A stretch of 64,000 bases of DNA, taken from positions 62,001-126,000 of the forward strand of contig JBCDKM010000011.1 of NCBI GenBank assembly GCA_038746605.1, given 5' to 3'. Both the position numbers and the translations under genes were made by a program. The notes under the pieces are model-generated. The model was not told the DNA's origin, made no database searches, and was given only the letters and a program-made list of their open reading frames with translations. Shown here in pieces: positions 1 to 7,737 of this stretch. This stretch comes from Rubricoccus sp038746605. GTDB taxonomy: Bacteria; Bacteroidota; Rhodothermia; Rhodothermales; Rubricoccaceae. Position 1 is the stretch's first letter, and every line of letters begins with the position of its first letter.

Positions 1-1650
1 GAACGTGTTCGTCGGGTCGAGCGCCTCGTAGTGCGCCCGCAGCGCGTCGTCCGCCGCGTAGACGTGTCCGACGTTGTGCTCCGCGGGGTACTTCGCGTCC
101 CTCGCATCCAGCAGATCCATGAGCCGCTGCTTGATCGCCTTCACGTCGGCGCCCTTCTTCGGGACGAGATCGAGGTGGAAGACGTGGCACATGAAGTGGC
201 CGCAGTAGAGCGCATGGTCCAGTTGCTCTGCCACGTCATCCGGGATCTCGATGATCCAGTCCGGGTCGCTGCCCAGAAGCGCGATGTCCAGCGCAAGGAC
301 CTCCTCGGTCGTCTTCTGATGGACGTTCTGATACCGGATGCCCGCACCGGCCGCTGCGAAGCGGTGCAAAAGGGCCGCCTCGGCCTCGGCCTCGGTGCAC
401 TCGAAGACGTCCACGCCCTCGCGCTGTGACCAGTCCTCCGCGAGGTAGCGGCGCGCCTCCTCGATCCCATCGCCGCTCATGTTGAGGATCAGGTAGTGCT
501 CGAACCGATTCCGGTACTGCCGGATGCGCGGCGGGAGCTGGTTCGGGAAGAGCTTGCTGGCCTGGTACAGCGCGAGGTCGGGCAGGAACTGCGGCAAGAA
601 CGACACCTTGTTGGTCACGTACTCCACGCGGGACTTTAGTGCATAAAGAGCAGGCAACCGCTTCGTGCCGAGATGCTTGATGGAGAGCACTACGTCCTTG
701 CCGTACTGCTGCGCGGTGTCCAGAATGGCCGCGTTCATGTACTCGCACTTGTCAGGTAGATCCTCGAAGTGCGTCAGGATGTGGCGGCGCAGCGCCGTGA
801 AGTCCGTCGGATCGTTCGTGCCGAGGAAGAACACCTGCGTACGGTCCGGTTGCGGATAGGTGTCTACGCGAACGGCGAAAGCTGCCACCTTGCCTGCACT
901 CCCGCTTACGTCGTGGAGGCGACGCGGATCGGCGTTGTAGCGGTTGGGCACCTCCGACTCCAAGTCGCGGATTCGCTCGCCGTACTGACGGTCCGAGGCA
1001 GGGACATCGAACGCCTCGATGTCAGCCTCGGGGATGCGCCCGCTCTCCAGCGTCGCGAAGATTTCCTCCGGCGTCTCGCCCAGGTTTCGGATGCCGAGGT
1101 GGTCCACTAGCTCCAGTTCGCCGTCCTCGTTCACTCGCGCAAAGAGGGACAGCTCCGTGTACGAGACGCCACGCTTGCAGAGCGCTCCGCCCGCGTTGTT
1201 CGCGATCCCGCCAATGACGGTCGCCCCGATGGTGGACGAGCCAATGACGGAGTGAGGCGCCCGTCCGAGCGGAGCGAGAAGCTGCGTCAGCTCGTGCAGG
1301 GTGGACCCCGGAAACGCCACGACCTGCTTCCCCGCGTCAATGGGGATGAGCTTCTTGATCCGTCGCGTGTTAACGATGACGAGGTCTCGGTCGTAGTCGA
1401 ATCCGCTGGGACCGGAGCCACCGGTGAGGCCCGTCTTGGTCGCCTGCATGATGATGGCTGCGCCCGCCTCGACGCATGCTTGGAGCACCTTCCACTGTTC
1501 GAGCAGACTTCCTGGGAAAACGACCGCTGTCGCACCACCGAAACCGGAGCGAAAGCCGGAGCGGTAGTACGCAGTGTCGCCGTCTTCAGTCAGAACGTGG
1601 TTCGCGCCGACGACCTGTCGGAGCGAGGAAATCAGGGAATCAGCAGGCAT
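1..1650 (-). CDS. dld: Quinone-dependent D-lactate dehydrogenase, C-terminus cut by window edge
   Basis: This FAD enzyme oxidises D-lactate to pyruvate at the inner membrane and passes electrons to quinone. The frame is open for 550 codons from the ATG at 1650 to base 1, where it leaves the window; the family is about 570 residues, so roughly 20 are missing. The N-terminal FAD domain carries YRSGFRSGFG, the TGLTGGSGPSG loop and GSSTIGATVIGGIANNAGG. The C-terminal membrane-binding domain shows LHRFAAAGAGIRYQ, YCGHFMCHVFH and KYPAEHNVGH, and the visible end is DPTNTF. From memory the resemblance to the E. coli Dld type runs the full length, rather than to the GlcD type. No Shine-Dalgarno sequence precedes the ATG. 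The next gene upstream, the LytTR regulator, ends 132 bp away. Confidence 0.93.
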   Translation of the reverse strand, partial: MPADSLISSLRQVVGANHVLTEDGDTAYYRSGFRSGFGGATAVVFPGSLLEQWKVLQACVEAGAAIIMQATKTGLTGGSGPSGFDYDRDLVIVNTRRIKKLIPIDAGKQVVAFPGSTLHELTQLLAPLGRAPHSVIGSSTIGATVIGGIANNAGGALCKRGVSYTELSLFARVNEDGELELVDHLGIRNLGETPEEIFATLESGRIPEADIEAFDVPASDRQYGERIRDLESEVPNRYNADPRRLHDVSGSAGKVAAFAVRVDTYPQPDRTQVFFLGTNDPTDFTALRRHILTHFEDLPDKCEYMNAAILDTAQQYGKDVVLSIKHLGTKRLPALYALKSRVEYVTNKVSFLPQFLPDLALYQASKLFPNQLPPRIRQYRNRFEHYLILNMSGDGIEEARRYLAEDWSQREGVDVFECTEAEAEAALLHRFAAAGAGIRYQNVHQKTTEEVLALDIALLGSDPDWIIEIPDDVAEQLDHALYCGHFMCHVFHLDLVPKKGADVKAIKQRLMDLLDARDAKYPAEHNVGHVYAADDALRAHYEALDPTNTF

Positions 1651-1782
1651 TGTGGGGCGTGGAGCACTCGGAAGAAGGATACCGCTGACGATACAGAGCG
1701 CGTATGTGCGAAGTGGATGCAGAGTCCGCACGCGCCTCTCTCCGGTACGGTTTCACAGTCGGAGTGAAGGCCTCCGTAGCAC

Positions 1783-2526
1783 TCAGAGAATCAGCCGACG
1801 GATCTCGTCCGCGTACGTCCGGCTGACCCTCACGCGATGTCCGCCGTCGAGCGAAGCCTCGAACCCTCCACTGCCGTCGCTTTCCAACTGGCGGAGTGCG
1901 TCCAGCGCGACGAGCGCAGAGCGGTGGACCCGAACGAAGCGCCCCGGTGGGAGCCGCCGTTCGATCTCGCCAATCCCGACCCCCGCGAGGAATGACCGTC
2001 CTGTGGTGTGGAGCGTCGCATAGTTGCCCTGTGCCTCCACCCAGATCACGTCCTCCATGCGGACCGCCACGAGACGGTCCCCGGCGCGAACGAGGACACG
2101 ATCCGTCGTGAGGGCCTCGCTGGCAGCACGGACCTCCTCGGGATCGAGTGCGACGCGGCTCCGGGCGCGCTCGATGGCGAGACCCAGGCGCGAGGCCGTG
2201 ACGGGCTTCAGGAGATAGTCCACCGCGCCCGTCTCGAAGGCCTGCACGGCGTGTCGGTCGAAGGCCGTCGTGAAGACGACCCGGGGCAGCGGCACGCCGC
2301 GCTCCGCTAAACGGGCGAGGACGCCGAAGCCGTCCAGGCCAGGCATTTGCACATCCAGGAAGAGCACGTCCAAATCTGGCGTAGCCTCCACCAGCGCGAC
2401 AGCCCGCTCGCCATCAGGCGCCTCCGCGACGATCTCAACGTCGGGAATCGCGGCGAGGAGATCCGTGAGAAGAGCGCGGGCGGGCGGTTCGTCATCCACG
2501 AGGGCGACGCGAAGGAGATCGCTCAT
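1783..2526 (-). CDS. LytTR-family response regulator
   Basis: A cytoplasmic response regulator of 247 residues. Residues 1-120 form a receiver domain with the acidic pair D11/D12, phospho-acceptor D58 in VLFLDVQMPG and K107 in YLLKPV. Residues about 145-247 form a LytTR DNA-binding domain (VEAQGNYATLHT, FVRVHRSALV, RVSRTYADEI). Its ATG overlaps the kinase stop as ATGA, so the pair should be translationally coupled. It is the last gene of an apparent four-gene operon (TonB receptor, TPR protein, kinase, regulator). The open frame runs on past the ATG across the kinase gene, but that part is a shadow. Target sites cannot be identified here. Confidence 0.93.
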   Translation of the reverse strand: MSDLLRVALVDDEPPARALLTDLLAAIPDVEIVAEAPDGERAVALVEATPDLDVLFLDVQMPGLDGFGVLARLAERGVPLPRVVFTTAFDRHAVQAFETGAVDYLLKPVTASRLGLAIERARSRVALDPEEVRAASEALTTDRVLVRAGDRLVAVRMEDVIWVEAQGNYATLHTTGRSFLAGVGIGEIERRLPPGRFVRVHRSALVALDALRQLESDGSGGFEASLDGGHRVRVSRTYADEIRRLIL

Positions 2527-3617
2527 GCCTTTACGGGTACCTCCACGGCGGACGGCGAGGCAGGAACAGAGAATGACACGCGCCATCCCTCTACTCGCTG
2601 TCGGTCGACGTGGAGCGTCGCCTCGGGTCCGAAAAGGAGGCGCAGCCGCTCGTCCGTGTTCGCGAGGCCAATGCCAGTGCCAGGCGCCGCAGCCCCCAGC
2701 CCGGCTCCAGTGTCCTCGATATCCACCACGGCGCGATCTCCGTCGGGATGGATCCGAACCGTGACGGTGCCCCCCTCGGGCAGCGGCGAGATGCCGTGAC
2801 GGACCGCGTTCTCCACGAGCGTCTGGATCGCCATCGGCGGCACGAGGGCATCGAGCGTGGCCTCGTCCGCCTCGACGTGCGCCCCGAGGCGGTCGCCCAT
2901 GCGTGCCGACTCCAGATCGAGGTACGCGTGCACGAACGCGATCTCGTCGCGGAGCGACACGAGGTCGCGGTGCCCGGCGTCCAGGGCGTAGCGCATCAGG
3001 TCCGCCAGCCGACCGATGGTCTCGCGCGCCGCGTGAGGGTCGCGTCCGACCTGGGCGCTGATCGTGTTGAGCGCGTTGAACAGGAAGTGTGGGTTGAGCT
3101 GGGCGCGGAGAGTGCGGAGTTCCTGCTCCCTCGCGAGGCGCTCGACGGCCTCCGCTTGCCGCTCCCTGAACGCCCGCTGGCGCGAGGCTTCGACCGCGTG
3201 GTAGATCGCGAACTGCGTCGCGTACGCCGCCGCGCCACCGATGGCGATCCATCCCGCACGGCTCAAGACCGCCTCGAACGCGGCTTCACCCCCGAGCCGA
3301 GTCCAGGCCAGAAACAGCCCCGTCGTGACGGCGACGTAGGCGGTGAGTCCGGCGCCATGAGCGAGCAGAACTCGCCACCCGGGCTGCCCGAACAGGCCCC
3401 GAACAATGATCCACCACACGGGCACACTCGCGAGGGCGAGGAGCACCGCGTACATCCCCTGGCTGAAGGCTGCGTACACGAACGGCACGCCCGCAATCGC
3501 AGTCACCGCAAGAGAATAGACGAGAGCGTAGAGGCTCCACCCCCCCGCTGCCATCGCGACGCCCCGCGCGGTTACGCGAGGCGCCGGGAGAACGCGGTCG
3601 TGAGAAAGCGTCGGCAT
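2523..3617 (-). CDS. LytS-type membrane sensor histidine kinase
   Basis: A membrane sensor kinase expected to phosphorylate the LytTR regulator encoded immediately downstream. The N-terminal 130 or so residues hold about four hydrophobic helices without an obvious extracytoplasmic domain. A short helical linker leads to the His_kinase motif LNPHFLFNALNTI, whose first His is the phospho-acceptor, and then a HATPase domain with VENAVRHGI, DTGAGLG and GIGLANTDERL. The ATG at 3617 was chosen; the frame extends two codons upstream to a TTG. Ten bases separate it from the TPR gene stop, and its own stop overlaps the regulator ATG. The signal is unknown; co-transcription with a TonB receptor suggests sensing linked to outer-membrane uptake. 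Confidence 0.9.
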   Translation of the reverse strand: MPTLSHDRVLPAPRVTARGVAMAAGGWSLYALVYSLAVTAIAGVPFVYAAFSQGMYAVLLALASVPVWWIIVRGLFGQPGWRVLLAHGAGLTAYVAVTTGLFLAWTRLGGEAAFEAVLSRAGWIAIGGAAAYATQFAIYHAVEASRQRAFRERQAEAVERLAREQELRTLRAQLNPHFLFNALNTISAQVGRDPHAARETIGRLADLMRYALDAGHRDLVSLRDEIAFVHAYLDLESARMGDRLGAHVEADEATLDALVPPMAIQTLVENAVRHGISPLPEGGTVTVRIHPDGDRAVVDIEDTGAGLGAAAPGTGIGLANTDERLRLLFGPEATLHVDRQRVEGWRVSFSVPASPSAVEVPVKA

Positions 3618-3627
3618 CGTCAAGAAT

Positions 3628-4407
3628 CTAGTTCGCGGCGGTCTCGCTCTCGAGTTGGGCGAGCCAGCCTTTCAGCTTGTAGCGCACGAAGTCCGAGTTC
3701 GGATCCAGTTCCTCCGCGCGCTCGATGTGCGGGCGAGCTGCGGCGGGATCGCCGCTCATGAGGTGGGCCATGCCGAGCCAGGCCGCCACGTCGCCGTGTC
3801 CCCAGTCGGGCGCGAGGGCATCGCCGTCCGATCCGCCCGCCTCGAAGGTGGCGAGGGCAGACTGGAGCAGCGTCTTCGCGCGCTCCGGGTCTCCACCCCA
3901 TTCGGGCGGCGTGTTCAGGAGCGCGGTCGCTTCCACGAACTGGACGCGCGGATTGTCGGGCGCGAGGCGCGAGGCGTCGGCCTGGGCGCGCTGCGAGGAG
4001 GCCCCTAGCGACATCCCGAGCGAGGGGTCCAGTCCCATGCGCGCGCCCATCATCGCGACATGGAGCGCGGTGGACTCGACGAGCAGATCGCCAGCAGACT
4101 GGCGGCGGAGGTCGGCGAGAGCGTCAGAGCCAAGGCGGGCGTGCTGGGCCGCGGCGTCGGGGTCGGCGCCCCAGAGGGCGTAGGTCAGGCGGTAGTCCGC
4201 GAGCGCGGTGTAGTAGCGCGCCCAGTCCGCCTCGGTGCCATCGCCGGAGGCTACCAGTTGAAGACCCGCGCGAGCGGCGCGAAGGGAGTCGAGGTCGTTG
4301 GCGTGGACGGCGCGGTCGAGGGCATTGCGGGCGTCGGCGAGGGAGAACTGAGCGGTGGCGGGAGGCGCGGCCATCGCGAGGAGGAAAAAGGCGACGAGAG
4401 TACGCAT
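3628..4407 (-). CDS. Exported TPR-like protein
   Basis: A 259-residue protein with a signal peptide (MRTLVAFFLLAMAAPPATAQ) and a helical, Ala/Leu/Asp-rich body that resembles degenerate tetratricopeptide repeats (ARPHIERAEELDPNSDFVRY near the C-terminus). It is probably periplasmic and has no catalytic motif that I recognise. It lies 18 bp after the TonB receptor stop and 10 bp before the LytS kinase start, so it is probably co-transcribed with both. Such proteins often scaffold or link complexes, so an adaptor role between receptor and kinase is conceivable but is inference only. Confidence 0.75.
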   Translation of the reverse strand: MRTLVAFFLLAMAAPPATAQFSLADARNALDRAVHANDLDSLRAARAGLQLVASGDGTEADWARYYTALADYRLTYALWGADPDAAAQHARLGSDALADLRRQSAGDLLVESTALHVAMMGARMGLDPSLGMSLGASSQRAQADASRLAPDNPRVQFVEATALLNTPPEWGGDPERAKTLLQSALATFEAGGSDGDALAPDWGHGDVAAWLGMAHLMSGDPAAARPHIERAEELDPNSDFVRYKLKGWLAQLESETAAN

Positions 4408-4425
4408 GGTGAGGAGGGTGTGGGG

Positions 4426-6633
4426 TTATCGGGAGGTGAGAATCAGGGAGGCGCCTGCGTAGACCGACCGCAGGTACGGCGAGGTCTGAAGCGTGCGCGA
4501 GGTGTAATCGGGCGCGTAGCGGTAGCCGCTCGGGTTGGCCCGGTCGAGGAGGTTGTCCACAGCGCCGAAGAGGACGAGGGAACCACGCGAGCCGAGGGGC
4601 ACGGAGTAGCTCGCGGCGAGATCGAGGCGGACATAGGCGGGGAGCGTTTCGCTGCCCGGCGTCCCGTCAATGGGATAGAAGAAGTCGCCAGTCTCGGCCC
4701 GCACGGCGCCCACGACGGGCGTAACCGGGCGTCCCAGCGCGGTGCGGAAGCGTCCACTCAGGGACAACCCACCGAGAAGTCGCGCCTTGCCGACGGCATT
4801 GAAGGAGTGGCGCACACCGAACGGCGGCGGGCCGTCGTCGAGGACCGGCGAGCCGCCATCGCGCCGGGCCTGCGTGCGCCGCGCGTCGAGGAGGGAGTAC
4901 GAGACCCACCCGCTGAAGCGCGAGGCGTCCACGCTGCCCCAGCGTGCGAAGAGATCCAGGCCGCGAGCGTAGCCGGTGCCGAGCGTGCCGAAGACGGTCC
5001 CGCCGCTTTCCACGACGAGATCGCGGTAGTTCTTGGCGTAGGCTTCGGCGCGAAGCGTGAGGGGGCCGCGCTCGTGGAGGACGCCTGCGATGACGTGCGC
5101 GGCGCGCTGGACACCGAGGTCCGGCGCCTCGGTGGCCGCGGCGAGCGAGACCGTTCCCAGGTCTGGAGCTTGGCTGTAGAGCCCCGTCGCGAAGCGGAGG
5201 CGCGTGGCCTCGGAGAGGGCGACGAAGACATTCAGCCGAGGATCGACCGAGGCCGTGCCGAGTGAGGAATACGCATCGGCGCGAAGCCCACCCGTGACGA
5301 CGATGCGGCGCGACAGCTTGGCCTCGGCCTCAGCCCAGACGCCGCCCGTCGTGCCGGTCTCGGACTCGTCGAAGACGGTCACAACGGCGTCGGGATCGTT
5401 GACTTCGCCCTGGGGGATCTCGCCCCGGTAGGCGGCGCGGGATCGGTCCGCCTCGGCACCGAGGTGGACGCGGAGGCGCTCCGAAACGGGACGCTCGGCA
5501 GTGGTGCGGAGGCTCGTGGACCGGTCCGAAGGCTGGATGCGGAACGAGCCGAGTTGCTGCTCCGAGCCGTGCTGGGCGTGAGAGAGCGTCGCGGCGAGGG
5601 ACCAGCCATCCCGCTGGTCGGTCCACTGCACGAGGCCAAGCCCGCCCGCCGACTCGCTCTCGAAGACACCGGCAAACGAGGGTTCGTCGAGGCGAAGACC
5701 GAGACGGTCCACGCTGCCCATCGCGAGGACTTTGACGCGACCGCTGTTTCCGACCGGCGTCGCGTAGAGCAAACTGCCGTCGGTGGATCGGGGCGCGGTG
5801 TCGAACTCGCTGCCTCGGCCGTTAACCCAGAACAGCGCTTCGGTGAAGGACTGGTTGCCCGCCGCACGAAGGCCACCGCGCCCGAGCGTCACGTCGGCGC
5901 TGGCGCTCGCGGCCGCGAGGCTGAGCGAGACGGTCTGGCCATCGGAGGTCGGCTCGTCCTGGGAGTCCAGCGCGAGGACGCCGGAGAGAGCGCCACCGTA
6001 TCGCGCGGAGAAGCCTCCGGTAGAGAATCGTGTGCCGGAGACGAGCCAGGGCGAGACGGCGCCGAACGTGCCTCCGAGTGGCGATTCGAAGCGGTACGGT
6101 TGGAGAAGCCTCGCGCCATCGAGCAGCACAGCGGTCTCTGCTACGTCGCCGCCGCGCACGAAGAGACCGGCGCCCTCCTCCGCCTCGGTGAGGCCCGGGA
6201 AGGAGCGGATCGCCTGGAAGAGATCGGCTGCCGCACCGGGCGTGGTGACGACGTCGAGCGGACTGAGGCCCTCCACTTCCTCGCCGGACACGAACGCATC
6301 CGCGGAGACCACCGCCCGGCCGAGGTCGAGAATCGTCTCGCGCAGCACGAACGCGGCCCGTGTGGTGTCGCCCGGCGTGAGCAAGAGGCGGCGGGAGTCG
6401 GGCTCGAAACCGACGCTGCTGGCGCGGACCGTCTGCGTTCCACTGGCGCGGGTAGTGAACTGGAACTGACCGTCGGCGTCGGTCACGGCGCCCTCGGCAG
6501 CACCCACGAGGAGGATCGTCGCGAAGGGAAGGGGCTCGCCGTCGCCATCCACGACAGACCCGGCGACGGTGGCGCGCGGCTGGCTGAACGCAGCCATCGG
6601 CGCGAGGAGGAGCAAGAGGAGGAAGGAGCGCAT
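4426..6633 (-). CDS. TonB-dependent outer-membrane receptor
   Basis: A beta-barrel transporter of about 735 residues. It has a signal peptide (MRSFLLLLLLAPMAAFSQ), a carboxypeptidase-regulatory-like domain (GSVVDGDGEPLPFATILLVG), a plug domain (LFQAIRSFPGL, FVRGGDVAETAVLLDGARL, GGFSARYGG) and a barrel of alternating strands ending in aromatic residues (LRSVYAGASLILTSR). The ATG at 6633 puts the start directly at the signal peptide; an in-frame ATG at 6651 is the alternative. No TonB box could be placed with confidence. The substrate is unknown. It is the first gene of the operon with the TPR protein, LytS kinase and LytTR regulator. It contains one copy of the window's dispersed palindrome, read as HLGAEAD. 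Confidence 0.9.
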   Translation of the reverse strand: MRSFLLLLLLAPMAAFSQPRATVAGSVVDGDGEPLPFATILLVGAAEGAVTDADGQFQFTTRASGTQTVRASSVGFEPDSRRLLLTPGDTTRAAFVLRETILDLGRAVVSADAFVSGEEVEGLSPLDVVTTPGAAADLFQAIRSFPGLTEAEEGAGLFVRGGDVAETAVLLDGARLLQPYRFESPLGGTFGAVSPWLVSGTRFSTGGFSARYGGALSGVLALDSQDEPTSDGQTVSLSLAAASASADVTLGRGGLRAAGNQSFTEALFWVNGRGSEFDTAPRSTDGSLLYATPVGNSGRVKVLAMGSVDRLGLRLDEPSFAGVFESESAGGLGLVQWTDQRDGWSLAATLSHAQHGSEQQLGSFRIQPSDRSTSLRTTAERPVSERLRVHLGAEADRSRAAYRGEIPQGEVNDPDAVVTVFDESETGTTGGVWAEAEAKLSRRIVVTGGLRADAYSSLGTASVDPRLNVFVALSEATRLRFATGLYSQAPDLGTVSLAAATEAPDLGVQRAAHVIAGVLHERGPLTLRAEAYAKNYRDLVVESGGTVFGTLGTGYARGLDLFARWGSVDASRFSGWVSYSLLDARRTQARRDGGSPVLDDGPPPFGVRHSFNAVGKARLLGGLSLSGRFRTALGRPVTPVVGAVRAETGDFFYPIDGTPGSETLPAYVRLDLAASYSVPLGSRGSLVLFGAVDNLLDRANPSGYRYAPDYTSRTLQTSPYLRSVYAGASLILTSR
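5448..5467. repeat. Dispersed palindrome, copy inside the TonB receptor gene
   Basis: The core with a single mismatch (final arm GAGGTGG). On the gene's strand it reads HLGAEAD within a barrel strand. It may be chance resemblance, because this peptide fits an ordinary barrel segment. Confidence 0.4.
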
Positions 6634-6799
6634 GACTCGGGAGGCGGACATGGGAAGCCTATGGGAGCCATACCGCACGAGTTGTCGCGCGTTGACGAGC
6701 CGCGTTCTCTGATGACGAACCGCAGCGCACGCGGACGAACCGTTCTGGCAGAACCGGTCCCTGTTGCCGGAGTAGCTCCTGTCCTTCTTCCCTGCTGAC

Positions 6800-7585
6800 A
6801 TGGCCTCCCTCGCTCTCATTACCGGCGCCTCCAGTGGCATCGGCGCAGAACTCGCCCGCATCCACGCCGCTCGCGGCGGCGACCTCCTCCTCATCGCACG
6901 GAGTGAGGACAAGCTCCAGGCGCTCGCCTCCGAACTGGAATCCGCCCACAGCATCACGGCGCACGTCCTCGCGAAGGACCTCACCGAAGAGGCCGCCCCC
7001 CAGGAGATCTTCGATGAAGTGCACGAGAGGGGCCTCACAGTGGACCTCCTCATCAACAACGCGGGCTTCGGCGGCGTGGGCGAGTTCCACACGCGCGAGT
7101 GGTCCACGGACCGCGCGATGATCCAACTCAACGTCATCGCGCTCGCGGCCCTCTGCCGCCTGTTTCTGCCAGAGATGGTGGCGCGAGGCCGAGGCAGAAT
7201 CCTCAACAACTCGTCCACGGCCAGCCTCCTTCCAGGGCCGATGCAGGCGGTCTACTTCGCCACGAAGGCGTTCGTCTCATCGTTCAGCAACGCTATCGCG
7301 GAGGAGCTGCGCGGCACGGGCGTGACGGTCACGAACCTGATGCCCGGGGCGACCGAAACCGACTTCGGTCAGCGCTCCGGCATGGACAAGACCGAGCTTT
7401 TTGCTGAAGCAGCCTCGGCGCGGAGTGTTGCACAGGACGGCTACGACGCGATGATGGCGGGCGCGTTGGACGTGATGAGCGGGCTCAGCCTCAAGCAGCG
7501 CATCGCGATGGCAGCCATCCCGATCACACCGAAGTCGGTGCTGCTCAAGCAGGTCCACCAGATGCAGCAGCCGACCAGCGGCTGA
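6800..7585 (+). CDS. Short-chain dehydrogenase/reductase
   Basis: A cytoplasmic NAD(P)-dependent oxidoreductase of 261 residues, close to the usual SDR length. The cofactor motif TGASSGIG lies at residues 8-15, with LLINNAG further on. The active site has a Ser in LNNSSTAS and the YxxxK pair in YFATK. The C-terminal segment LSLKQRIAMAAIPITPKSVLLKQVHQMQ resembles the short-chain alcohol dehydrogenases of the YqjQ/DltE type. The substrate cannot be deduced. It is transcribed divergently from the TonB receptor operon across a gap of about 165 bp, and a dispersed palindrome lies 25 nt after its stop. Confidence 0.88.
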   Translation: MASLALITGASSGIGAELARIHAARGGDLLLIARSEDKLQALASELESAHSITAHVLAKDLTEEAAPQEIFDEVHERGLTVDLLINNAGFGGVGEFHTREWSTDRAMIQLNVIALAALCRLFLPEMVARGRGRILNNSSTASLLPGPMQAVYFATKAFVSSFSNAIAEELRGTGVTVTNLMPGATETDFGQRSGMDKTELFAEAASARSVAQDGYDAMMAGALDVMSGLSLKQRIAMAAIPITPKSVLLKQVHQMQQPTSG

Positions 7586-7610
7586 ACCACAGAACCAGCT
7601 CCAGCCTTCT

Positions 7611-7630
7611 CCGCCTCGGCACCGAGGCGG
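7611..7630. repeat. Dispersed palindrome, 3' of the SDR gene
   Basis: A perfect CCGCCTCGGCACCGAGGCGG palindrome with arms CCGCCTCGG/CCGAGGCGG, 25 nt after the SDR stop. No T-tract follows, so it is not a classical intrinsic terminator. Confidence 0.85.
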
Positions 7631-7737
7631 AGGGAGTCAGCTCGCTCGTCCGGTGGAGGAACCGAGCACGGGCCCGGTCGCGGCGCGAGATTCCTGCGGC
7701 CCCACGCTCGCGCATTCGCTTCTCCCCCACCCCACCC

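Noticed and set aside
4060..5265. 401-codon plus-strand frame opposite the TonB receptor
   Set aside because: Shadow of the receptor gene: Gly/Arg/Glu-rich without domains or signal.
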